Source of the DNA: Verrucomicrobiota bacterium
Lineage (GTDB): Bacteria; Verrucomicrobiota; Verrucomicrobiia; Limisphaerales; UBA1319
Direction of reading: 5' to 3'
NCBI GenBank assembly: GCA_022709905.1
Contig: JAKLHY010000040.1
Coordinates: 1-64,000 of the forward strand
DNA length: 64,000 nt
The translations under genes were made by a program, and so were the position numbers. Under the pieces are notes generated by a model, which searched no databases, was not told where the DNA came from, and worked only from the letters and a program-made list of their open reading frames with translations. Shown in pieces: positions 37,371 to 45,490 of this stretch; within the stretch, counting starts at the first letter, position 1, and each line of letters opens with the position of its first letter.

Positions 37371-37942
37371 GACTTCAACCTTTCTGTTCTGCTTCCCCAC
37401 TACTCTCACTGCAATTTTATGCTGTCGCCCATTCCCCAAGCTCAGCTTAGATATTTATGCAATAAACTACAGCAGAGTGTCAAGCCGAGATTATGCAATT
37501 TTTCTCGATCGCCTTGCATTTCAATTACCGACAGATCAATCGAGCCCTGTGATAGGCCCTGAAATCCCATGCGGTTAACCGTGTAAAGAAATCTTACACT
37601 TCCAATTGAGAAGACTTTAATCGTATCTGATTGGTTCGAAGTAATTAGCTAATTTCAGCCTGTCAAACGATTCGTGGCGGATTCCGTGTATTCGTCGGAA
37701 AAAATTACATTTCCAACTGGTTTCAAAGGGACCAATTTTATTGCCAGGTATTCCATGCAATTTTACAAGACATTATTGATCAGATACTTGTGATTTATTT
37801 CGGCATTCAACGTCTTGGATGTCACACAGCTTGGCACGCAAAATGTTGTACGTAAAAGGCGGAGGTTAGGGATTTAACCGGGGAAGACCGGAAGGTGCAA
37901 ACACACCAACAAAAAAGGGGTTCAATCTACAAACAAGTCTGT
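37371..37942. other. AT-rich divergent promoter region of the two sorting-signal proteins
   Basis: Over 570 bases without a supported gene, clearly AT-richer than the flanks. It separates the divergent PEP-CTERM and VPDSG-type genes and probably holds both promoters. A sigma-54-like motif lies at 37832-37846. The open frame at 37273-37578 crosses the PEP-CTERM start and is not credible. Confidence 0.55.
37832..37846 (+). promoter_or_regulatory. Possible sigma-54 promoter upstream of the VPDSG-type gene
   Basis: TGGCACG at 37832-37838 matches the -24 box exactly. After four bases the -12 box reads ATGT where TTGC is expected, so only the central TG matches. It lies about 97 bases before the ATG at 37943. 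In proteobacteria some PEP-CTERM genes are sigma-54 controlled; transfer of that idea here is speculative. Confidence 0.3.
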
Positions 37943-38632
37943 ATGAAATCCAGTCGTGCAATTATCGTGCTCGTCGCCGTGTTAGTTTTTTTAACGGCAA
38001 CGAGTTATACTGCGTTCGCTATTGCCATCGATCTATCGGCCGCTCTGACCGGACCCATTATTATCGCTCCCGGAGGTAGTTTTTCACAGGGTTTCGTGGG
38101 ACAAACGGTGGCGGGTCAAAACCTGAATGGAAGTCCTGACGATCCATTGACGCTTCAGCAATCTGGCACGCTCAAAGTCGAGTTTTTTAATGGTTCCAAC
38201 ACCATTCTTCCGCAACCAGAGAACAAGGCTCCGTTGGCGTTATTGCTCGATGCCGAGGCCAATTTCATCAGTTGGTTCATGGGCTTCGGAGATCCACCGA
38301 GCGATGTCACCATTGATTTTTACGAGGAAAATGGATCGCTTGTTCACTCCATGAATCAGCCCATTCTCGATGGCTACAATTCCTATACTTTTTCCGGTTT
38401 CGGCGCATTCCGTGGACTTGCCATCTACAACAATGACGATTTTGCCGGGCTTCGATATTATCGATTCGAATACAATCTTGATCAACCAGTTCCTGACTCG
38501 GGATCTGCGGGGATGTTATTCCTCATGGGAATCATAGGTTTCAGCCTCACTCGTGTCTGGTCTCTTACTGGTCTATTGTATAAATCCACTAACATCACCC
38601 ATCCAGTTGTTCCATTATCGTTCCTGGGATAG
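37943..38632 (+). CDS. VPDSG-CTERM-type exported protein with extended tail
   Basis: 229 residues from the ATG at 37943, which begins a clean signal peptide (KSSRAIIVLVAVLVFLT, cleavage near TAFA). An in-frame GTG at 37895 adds 16 polar residues. The body is beta-rich. VPDSG is at 183-187 followed by a hydrophobic stretch (MLFLMGIIGFSL) and TRVW, as in VPDSG-CTERM proteins. In these, the protein normally stops after a short basic cluster. Here about 24 further residues follow (SLTGLLYKST and on), and the coding end overlaps the convergent GH5 gene by 18 bases. Confidence 0.7.
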   Translation: MKSSRAIIVLVAVLVFLTATSYTAFAIAIDLSAALTGPIIIAPGGSFSQGFVGQTVAGQNLNGSPDDPLTLQQSGTLKVEFFNGSNTILPQPENKAPLALLLDAEANFISWFMGFGDPPSDVTIDFYEENGSLVHSMNQPILDGYNSYTFSGFGAFRGLAIYNNDDFAGLRYYRFEYNLDQPVPDSGSAGMLFLMGIIGFSLTRVWSLTGLLYKSTNITHPVVPLSFLG

Positions 38633-40096
38633 GACTGACCGCATAATTTCGTGGTATTGCTGGCGAAACCGATTTCCCACTTGGCGATCCGTAATGGCCG
38701 CGTCCCAATCCAAAATCGGCAGTTTGCTCAGAATATCTTGGGTGATTAGAATTGGCATTGTCTTCTGGCTAAGTTGCTTAAATGAATCCGCCCAGGCTTT
38801 ATTCTTGCCTTGAACCGTTAAAAGGCCGGTCAACTGGGTTACATCTTTTGCCTCAGGATGATCGTAGAGCCCCCAATTCAACCATCCACTGGCTAGTCCC
38901 GAGGTCACCTCAATAGCTTTAACGCACCAATTCGCCTGCTGAATTTCGGTTGCTGCGGGATGTTTGCCTTGGTTTATCGTTAACTTTCCCCCGCCGTACC
39001 AGCCGAATTCAGCCAGGACGACTGGCTTGCCGACTGAAGCCGTTTCTCGGACGACGCTATGCAGGTAGGCGAGGTTTCCGATGGTTTCGTTTTCATTTTG
39101 GTATTCGAAAAAGCCGTTATTGAACGGATAGAAATGGACTTCCATGAAATCGAGGTATCGAGCTTGGCGTGATGGGCGAAAAGCGGCATATTGCGAGACT
39201 CCCGGGAGGAGGCTTGGGATAGACCACTGAATGAATCCGACGGTGACCAGAGCTTGGGGATCGGCTTTTTTGATGGCTGCGGATTGTCGGCGGGTCCAAT
39301 CGTCTGCCATTTGCTCACGGAAATGCTGGTAATCAAGTAGCTGAGGATTTCCGGGGGCATCTTTAGCTGCAGGCGGGGGTTGATTGTTCCACTGGATTGC
39401 TTCCGGAGAAATCCGCCATGCTTTAGCGGCATTCGTGGGAGATCCATACTTTTCGATCAGCCATGAATTCCATTTGGATCGCAGAGCAGGGGTATCCCAG
39501 CCGACCGCGGGCTCATTCAGCAGATCGTAGGCGAAGATGACGGCGCGTCCCTGGTAGCGGCGGGCGAGCAATGTCCAGAACGTCTCGAGTGCGGTCAGGA
39601 CTTTGTCGTCGGCGATGCGGTCGCCCCGGGCCCATTCCGGCAGACCTTCCCAATGATCCGGGCCTGTCGGATGAACATAAATACCATGGGCTTCGGCGAT
39701 GTTCAGGAACTGATCCAATTTATCCAAGCCCGCTGATTCCAGACTGTTGGTTTGAGTGAAGAATGATCCGTAAGTCAGAAAAACGCGAACGCAGTTGATC
39801 CCGAGTTCCTTCATTCGGGCGAAGTCCTGTCGAACAGCGGTGGCGTCGAACTGTTTCCAGAGTTGGGGCGCCCAGCCGGTGCCTGGGCGGAAGTAATTAA
39901 TGCCGAGCGGGATGAAAGGTTGGTTTTGGGCGGTGATCCAGGAACGCCCGTCAGGGGCGGGGCGGACGCGAGGCAAAGGGGCTGCCGGCTCGGCACCCTC
40001 AGATGAGGGGAGGAAGGCACTGATCATTCCGAGCAAGTAGAACAGAGAGGCTTTCAGCGCATGCCTTGTGTATTGTTGATTGTGGCGGATTCTCAT
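38615..40096 (-). CDS. Secreted GH5-type glycoside hydrolase
   Basis: 493 residues with a signal peptide (LFYLLGMISAFLPSSEGAE). TIM barrel with GINYFRPG at strand 1, an early Arg (CVRVFLTYG), LLNEPAVGW with the likely acid/base E195, and VVLAEFGWYGGG with the likely nucleophile E363. This is the pattern of GH5/GH-A cellulases and mannanases. The barrel is longer than usual, with an insertion near 205-270. The ATG at 40096 is used; a longer frame to 40192 would precede the signal peptide. The exact substrate is undecided. Confidence 0.8.
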   Translation of the reverse strand: MRIRHNQQYTRHALKASLFYLLGMISAFLPSSEGAEPAAPLPRVRPAPDGRSWITAQNQPFIPLGINYFRPGTGWAPQLWKQFDATAVRQDFARMKELGINCVRVFLTYGSFFTQTNSLESAGLDKLDQFLNIAEAHGIYVHPTGPDHWEGLPEWARGDRIADDKVLTALETFWTLLARRYQGRAVIFAYDLLNEPAVGWDTPALRSKWNSWLIEKYGSPTNAAKAWRISPEAIQWNNQPPPAAKDAPGNPQLLDYQHFREQMADDWTRRQSAAIKKADPQALVTVGFIQWSIPSLLPGVSQYAAFRPSRQARYLDFMEVHFYPFNNGFFEYQNENETIGNLAYLHSVVRETASVGKPVVLAEFGWYGGGKLTINQGKHPAATEIQQANWCVKAIEVTSGLASGWLNWGLYDHPEAKDVTQLTGLLTVQGKNKAWADSFKQLSQKTMPILITQDILSKLPILDWDAAITDRQVGNRFRQQYHEIMRSVLSQER

Positions 40097-40491
40097 GATT
40101 GGAATGGCCCGTTCAAATCCCGAAAAAGGTTTCTCAGGAGTTCGAACGTTTCGGGCCTGCGGGATGGTCGGCCAAAATCCCGGGGAGGTCAATCTTTCAG
40201 GGATCCAATGAAGCCGTGCTCTTTGGACCGCTAATGGACGCCAATTAACGCGAATAATGGCATGTCAAGGCACACAAAGGGACAGGTCATTTGTGTTTTT
40301 CATGTTGCACTCCGCAGATTGACCACACATCAAGGTTCTCATACCGAAAGAAAACCCATGTCATCCCTTTCGATACCGATACTGATTTGGACCCCGTTTC
40401 ATAGCCAACAGCCTCAGCCAAGAAACACTCCACCGAACGGGTCAAAACGAGACTGCTGATTTTCGGGTTGACAACCGGTGAGGATCGATCG
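40097..40491. other. Intergenic region with possible dispersed-repeat copy
   Basis: No gene supported between the divergent GH5 and DUF1080 genes. Bases 40228-40260 (ACCGCTAATGGACGCC, then AATTAACGCG) resemble, from memory, an intergenic sequence common in some Verrucomicrobia and Lentisphaerae genomes. There is only one copy in this window. Confidence 0.3.
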
Positions 40492-41205
40492 ATGACTGGT
40501 TTCATGACAAGCCGCATATCTTCCTTGGGTTCATGGTTCATTTTGGCCATTTCAGTCCTGACGTTTACCAGAATCGAGGCGGGGGAGCCTGCCGTTGTGG
40601 AACTCTTTAACGGGCGCGATCTGAACGGATGGGACGGGGATCCCAAGTTCTGGAGTGTGCGAGACGAGGCAATCACGGGTGAGACGACCGCGGCTAATCC
40701 CACCAAGAACAACACCTTTCTGATTTGGCGGGGGGGCGAAGTGGCGGATTTTGAGCTTCGATTGAAGTATCGGATTCGGGGGGGGAATTCCGGGATCCAA
40801 TACCGGAGCAAAGACCTGGGCAACTGGATCTCGGGGGGATACCAGGCGGACATTGAGGCAGGGACCAATTACACTGGGATTCTCTACGAGGAACGGGGCC
40901 GTGGAATCTTGGCCTTGCGGGGGGAGAAAGTCACGATTGGCGCAGAGGGCAAGAAACAGGTCACGGCCTCGATCGGAACCGCTGCGGAGATCCAGGCTGC
41001 AATCAAGGCGGACGACTGGAACGATTACGTGGTGAAAGCCCAAGGCAACCACTTGGTCCATATCGTCAACGGCAAAGTGACCGTGGATGTGACCGACGAA
41101 CAGACCGCCCAGGCCGCGAAAACAGGCATCCTCGCCTTGCAGGTTCATGCCGGGCCGCCGATGACCGTTCAGTTCAAGGACGTTCGGTTGATTCGGTTGC
41201 GTTGA
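40492..41205 (+). CDS. DUF1080 (3-keto-disaccharide hydrolase-like) protein
   Basis: 237 residues. After an N-terminal hydrophobic signal, ELFNGRDLNGWDGDP is the hallmark start of DUF1080 (PF06439), followed by FELRLKYRI, GNSGIQYRS, GGYQADIEAG and the final GPPMTVQFKDVRL strand. This is a concanavalin-like fold; some members cleave 3-keto-glycosides. The ATG at 40492 has GTGAGGA nearby; an in-frame TTG at 40468 is also possible. Catalytic role here is inferred from family only. Confidence 0.85.
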   Translation: MTGFMTSRISSLGSWFILAISVLTFTRIEAGEPAVVELFNGRDLNGWDGDPKFWSVRDEAITGETTAANPTKNNTFLIWRGGEVADFELRLKYRIRGGNSGIQYRSKDLGNWISGGYQADIEAGTNYTGILYEERGRGILALRGEKVTIGAEGKKQVTASIGTAAEIQAAIKADDWNDYVVKAQGNHLVHIVNGKVTVDVTDEQTAQAAKTGILALQVHAGPPMTVQFKDVRLIRLR

Positions 41206-41280
41206 GCCGGGACAAGTCCTGACGCATGGCAAATGCGGTCGGTTTTTGAGTCCTTGTTTGGGATGGGCGGCACTGCTTCT

Positions 41281-42741
41281 TTAGTTTTCCAACGCCTGAC
41301 AGATTCGTCGCCACATATCTTCAGGATCCTCCAGGCCGATTGACAGCCGGATCAGGTATCGGGAGACCCCGCAGGATTCCGCCCACTCGAGCTCACAGTA
41401 ATGCGCGAGCAAGGTAAAGGGACAGGCGATTGTAAAAATGGTTCCCAGGCTGGGTCCTTTGGTCACGCGCAACCGATCGAACACCCGGGGGGCTCGTGAC
41501 GGGGCATGACGCGGAAGGAACGTAATCAGGGCGCCCCATCCGCCATCGGGCCGGCGCACGGACTCGTAGGCTTCGTTGAAACACCATTTCGGATACCAAA
41601 CCGCCTCGACTTGGGGATGGGCGCGCAGGCGCTCGGCAATGATCAGACCATTGCGGTTATGTTGTTCCATTCGTTCAGGGAACACTCTGGCTTGCAGGGC
41701 CAACACCGCCGCATCCCCATCCCAAAGCAGTTCTTCGTGGAATCGTCTCAAGCCCGCCTTCAATTCGGCAGCGTAAGGACTTGACGGATTGCAGACGACC
41801 GCTCCACCCATGACATCGCAAGTCCCGGCGATGAACTTCGTGAGGCTTGTGACCACGAGATCGGCGTGCGCGCGCAAATCAAGGTTGACAGGTGTTGCCA
41901 CGACGTCATCCACCACCAAAGGCACGCCCCGGGAACGCAATATCGGCGTGACCTGCCGAATATCCGCTGATCCCAACAAAGGATTACCCGGGATTTCGCA
42001 GAAACAGGCGGCCAATGCCTGTCTCGTCATTAAGGATGTGAGATCGGCTTCGATTGTGTCCAAGCAATGGAGCAAGGTGGCTCCGTGGCCGATCTTCTGC
42101 TGGAGCTTGAGCGTATCGACATACGGAAAACCGAGTTGAGCGGTTGCCGCGTTGGGTCGGCGCTCGGAAACCACTTGCCAGGCCAGGCTGTGGGCGGCCA
42201 TGCCTGTGGGGGTCAGAAAAACGTCATCAGGAGCGCAATCGTAAAAGCCGGCCAGTCTTTCGGTCAGTTCCTGGCGGTATGCTGCCCCCGCGGTATTCGG
42301 GCCTGCGTTCTCGAGGCAGGCTTCGGCCCGGCGACTCGACACGATCCAGCCTGTGTGCTGCCAGAATGATTGCAGCGCCGCAGCCCCTTCCGGCGAAGTG
42401 ATCACTCCTACAACACCGGATTTTTCCTTGAAGCGACAGATTCCGCCGGTTTGGCGTTTCACAAATGCGGCTGCCTGCCGTGCGACTGACTCGGAAGGAA
42501 ACGGGAGACAGAATAGGTCCGGCTCGATGTGGCGCGCCAATTGCCGGACCAATCGGGGAACGACAAAGCGGGGATACCCGCCCTCAAGTCGATCGATGAC
42601 TTCCGGCTTATGCTCTTCATAGTCCACGACATCCTGCCAGCGTGGCAAGGCCACCGACACGGCATGTTGGCAGCCCGGTATCGGCTTGCCCAGATCTTCT
42701 GCGCGCCACAAGGGTTCCTCGAGGAGTCGATGCGCGATCAT
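41281..42741 (-). CDS. Cys/Met-metabolism PLP enzyme with N-terminal extension
   Basis: 486 residues. Fold-type I PLP enzyme: TPTGMAAHSLAW for the cofactor phosphate, VDDVVATP for the aspartate, SLTKF with the Schiff-base lysine at K302. A typical cystathionine gamma-synthase has this lysine near residue 200, so this one carries about 100 extra N-terminal residues. It follows the other enzyme of the pair, its ATG overlapping the other's stop (ATGA). Cystathionine gamma-synthase-like is the best family guess, but substrate-site residues are not conserved enough to choose. Confidence 0.75.
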   Translation of the reverse strand: MIAHRLLEEPLWRAEDLGKPIPGCQHAVSVALPRWQDVVDYEEHKPEVIDRLEGGYPRFVVPRLVRQLARHIEPDLFCLPFPSESVARQAAAFVKRQTGGICRFKEKSGVVGVITSPEGAAALQSFWQHTGWIVSSRRAEACLENAGPNTAGAAYRQELTERLAGFYDCAPDDVFLTPTGMAAHSLAWQVVSERRPNAATAQLGFPYVDTLKLQQKIGHGATLLHCLDTIEADLTSLMTRQALAACFCEIPGNPLLGSADIRQVTPILRSRGVPLVVDDVVATPVNLDLRAHADLVVTSLTKFIAGTCDVMGGAVVCNPSSPYAAELKAGLRRFHEELLWDGDAAVLALQARVFPERMEQHNRNGLIIAERLRAHPQVEAVWYPKWCFNEAYESVRRPDGGWGALITFLPRHAPSRAPRVFDRLRVTKGPSLGTIFTIACPFTLLAHYCELEWAESCGVSRYLIRLSIGLEDPEDMWRRICQALEN

Positions 42742-43895
42742 CTCAAGACCTCCTCGAGGGCTTCATCGATGTCGCGATGCAAGTCCTCCAGATCCTCGAT
42801 GCCCGCAGAAAAACGCAGCAAGCCATCCCCAATGCCCACTTTGTGTCTGACTTCGACGGGGATTGACGCGTGGGTCATGGACGCCGGATGACACACAAGG
42901 CTCTCGACGCCGCCGAGGCTCTCCGCCAAGGTAAACAACCGCAACCTTCGGCAAAAGGCCAACGCCTGTTCGCGGGTGCTTTCCAGTTCGACGGTGAACA
43001 AGCCGGATCCCGCGCTCATCTGTTTTCGGGCCAGCGAATGCTGCGGATGGCTTGGCAAATAGGGATAACGCACCTGGCGTATTCCGCGTCTTGTTTCCAG
43101 CCAGGCCGCCAATCCCTGTGCGTTGGCACAGTGACGTTCCATCCGCAAAGCGAGTGTCCGCAGACCCCGGGTGGTCAGCCAGGCGTCAAAAGGCCCCGGC
43201 TGCAATCCCAAGGCTTTCTGCGCAAAAACCATTTTTTCGTGCCATCCGTCGTCCTGAGTGGCCACAATGCCCGCCAGGCTGTCGCTATGGCCATTGATAT
43301 ACTTGGTGGTCGAAGCCAGCGACAGCGTCGCCCCCAACTCCAGCGGGCGCTGCAAGTAAGGGGACGCAAAGGTGTTATCCACCAGGACCGGGGATCCGAC
43401 CTCGGACGCGACCGCGCTGATGCCGGCGATGTCAATGATTTTTAGCAGTGGATTCGTCGGGCTTTCCAGCCAGACCAAAGCAGGTCGTTGCCGGCGGATT
43501 TCCTTCCAATTCCCTTCCTGGCTCAAATCGAGATACGAAACCTGCAAGCCGAATTTCTCGAAAACCCGGGCAAACAAACGATAGGTGCAACCGTAAATGT
43601 TTTCCTCGGCCACCACCCGGTCCCCCGATTTCAGGGTGGATACCACTGCGGTAATGGCGGAGACGCCGCTCGCAAAACAGGTCGCGTGCCGCGCGCCCTC
43701 CAGGGCCGCCACACTCTGCTCGAGCAGCCGGAAATTGGGGTTCCCCGATCGCGTGTAGTCAAAACCATCTGGATTTCCGGTTTCAAAGGTTGAGGTAAGA
43801 TAGACCGGTGGCATCACCGCGCCGGTTGTCCCGGCAAATCCACGCCCCCGATGCACCGCTCGTGTCGTGAAACCTTTCAGGTCTTGGTCATTCAT
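42738..43895 (-). CDS. Trans-sulfuration enzyme (cystathionine gamma-synthase/lyase family)
   Basis: 385 residues of canonical length: YTRSGNPNFRLLEQ, ATCFASGVSAI, LVDNTFASPYLQRP, and STTKYINGHSD with the PLP lysine K198, and the closing GGVESLVCHPASMTH. This matches MetB/MetC/MccB enzymes, which interconvert homoserine esters or cysteine with cystathionine. An AAAAGG box precedes the ATG. It forms an operon with the longer paralogue downstream. Synthase versus lyase is not resolved. Confidence 0.87.
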   Translation of the reverse strand: MNDQDLKGFTTRAVHRGRGFAGTTGAVMPPVYLTSTFETGNPDGFDYTRSGNPNFRLLEQSVAALEGARHATCFASGVSAITAVVSTLKSGDRVVAEENIYGCTYRLFARVFEKFGLQVSYLDLSQEGNWKEIRRQRPALVWLESPTNPLLKIIDIAGISAVASEVGSPVLVDNTFASPYLQRPLELGATLSLASTTKYINGHSDSLAGIVATQDDGWHEKMVFAQKALGLQPGPFDAWLTTRGLRTLALRMERHCANAQGLAAWLETRRGIRQVRYPYLPSHPQHSLARKQMSAGSGLFTVELESTREQALAFCRRLRLFTLAESLGGVESLVCHPASMTHASIPVEVRHKVGIGDGLLRFSAGIEDLEDLHRDIDEALEEVLR

Positions 43896-44133
43896 ATGCC
43901 TTTTATCTGTTCCTCAGCCGGACCCTGCCATGATCACACATCTGGAATTCCCGCGAGGATCCATCTCGGACACCCGTTTCAGTCGAAATCCGAATTGTGT
44001 CAAGCAGACCGGAGCCTCGCGCGCCGCATAAACATGCCGTCAAAACCGCCAATCGCAAGCGGTAAGACACCCAGACCGTGGATGACACCGGTATCGTGGA
44101 GGTGCGAATTCGGGGGGGGGCTTGATCCGGGAT

Positions 44134-45396
44134 TCAAGAATAGCCCCGGAATCGGGCGCCCTTGTCCGCCCAGAGCTCGAGAAGTTTGAGGGTGGCCTGG
44201 ACCGCCAACTCCATATCCTGCACGGCCACCCACTCGAACGCGCTATGGACATTGCGCATGCCGCAGAACAGATTGGGCGTCGGCAATCCGCGTTCGGTCA
44301 GCCGCGAACCATCGGTGCCTCCCCGCACCGGGACCTCGAATGGATTCAGGCCGATGCTGCGACACGCTTGAAAGGCGAGTTCGACCGGTAAACGGTCTTT
44401 TTGCAGCCAGTAAGCCATGTTCCGGTATTGTTTCTGGATCCGGCAAGTAATCCGAGCGCGTCGTTCCGCGGTCTGCATGCTTCGGCAGAGCGTTTTGACG
44501 ACCGCCCCTTTCTCGACGAGTCCCTCCCGTTCAAAGTCACGCAGGATCAGCTTGATCACCACCTGTTCCACATTCCCCTCTAATTCGAGCGGATGAATAA
44601 AGCCTTCCCGACCGGCGGTGGTTTCGGGGGCGCAATGTTCCCGAGGAAGAGCAGCAAGGAATTTGCCGGCCAGATGCACCGCGTTGACCATCCCCTTGGA
44701 CTGCGCGTCGCCGGGGTGGGTGGAAACGCCCCGGATCGTCACAGTCGCTTTATCCGCGGAAAAGGTCTCGGCGCAAATCTCACCGGGCGCGTGACCGTCC
44801 ATAGTATAGGCGACATTCGCGTCGAGTGCCTTCAGATCGACTTTGTCAACCCCGCGACCGATTTCCTCGTCGGGCGTAAAACAAATCCTAACTCGGCCGT
44901 GAGGTATTTCCGGATGTCCAAGCAAATGTTCCACCAGCGTCATGACAACCGCCACGCCTGCTTTGTCATCGGCCCCCAGCAGCGTGGTTCCGCTGGCCGT
45001 CACAAGGTCTTTGCCTTTGGCCTCATGCAGCTCCGGCATGGCAGTGGGGTCCAGGACAATGCCTGGATTCCTGGGAAATCGGAGGATGCCGCCGTCGTAG
45101 TTGCGATGAACGACGGGTTCGACGTTTTCGCCTGATAAATCGGGCGCGGTGTCGACGTGCGCCAGGAATGCGACCGTCGGAATCCGTGCCTTTTGGCAAC
45201 TCGATGGGACAGTCGCCATGACATAACCCGACGGATTCAGGCGGACCTCGGACGCCCCAAGCTCCTCGAGTTCTTGTTTTAGCAGTTTTAGAAGCTCAAG
45301 TTGACCGGGAGTGCTGGGACAATCGTAGCATCGATCACTGCTTTGAGTGTTGATCCGGACGTATCTGAGGAACCGCGGCAGCAGGTTGTCGAACAT
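44134..45396 (-). CDS. pepT: Peptidase T (tripeptide aminopeptidase)
   Basis: 420 residues of the M20 family. AHVDTAPD (H80, D82), LLGADDKAG (D143), PDEEIG (E177, E178), YTMDG, and RGGTDGSRL give the two-zinc site. Conserved opening DNLLPRFLRYVRINTQSS and closing NLFCGMRNVHSAFEW fit PepT rather than other M20 members. It cleaves the N-terminal residue of tripeptides in the cytoplasm. A tract of nine G lies just after the stop (44112-44120). Confidence 0.93.
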   Translation of the reverse strand: MFDNLLPRFLRYVRINTQSSDRCYDCPSTPGQLELLKLLKQELEELGASEVRLNPSGYVMATVPSSCQKARIPTVAFLAHVDTAPDLSGENVEPVVHRNYDGGILRFPRNPGIVLDPTAMPELHEAKGKDLVTASGTTLLGADDKAGVAVVMTLVEHLLGHPEIPHGRVRICFTPDEEIGRGVDKVDLKALDANVAYTMDGHAPGEICAETFSADKATVTIRGVSTHPGDAQSKGMVNAVHLAGKFLAALPREHCAPETTAGREGFIHPLELEGNVEQVVIKLILRDFEREGLVEKGAVVKTLCRSMQTAERRARITCRIQKQYRNMAYWLQKDRLPVELAFQACRSIGLNPFEVPVRGGTDGSRLTERGLPTPNLFCGMRNVHSAFEWVAVQDMELAVQATLKLLELWADKGARFRGYS

Positions 45397-45490
45397 GAAT
45401 TCTGCCTAGCACGGACCCGGGCTTCGCGCAAGGCGGATGATCACTCGGAGATGTGTAAGCCTTGACCTTGGTATATAACCTGCTTTTTTC

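Noticed and set aside
43896..44133. Possible SAM-type riboswitch before the trans-sulfuration operon
   Set aside because: Looked for because of the pathway; no recognised SAM, SAM-II or SAH aptamer pattern could be made out by eye.
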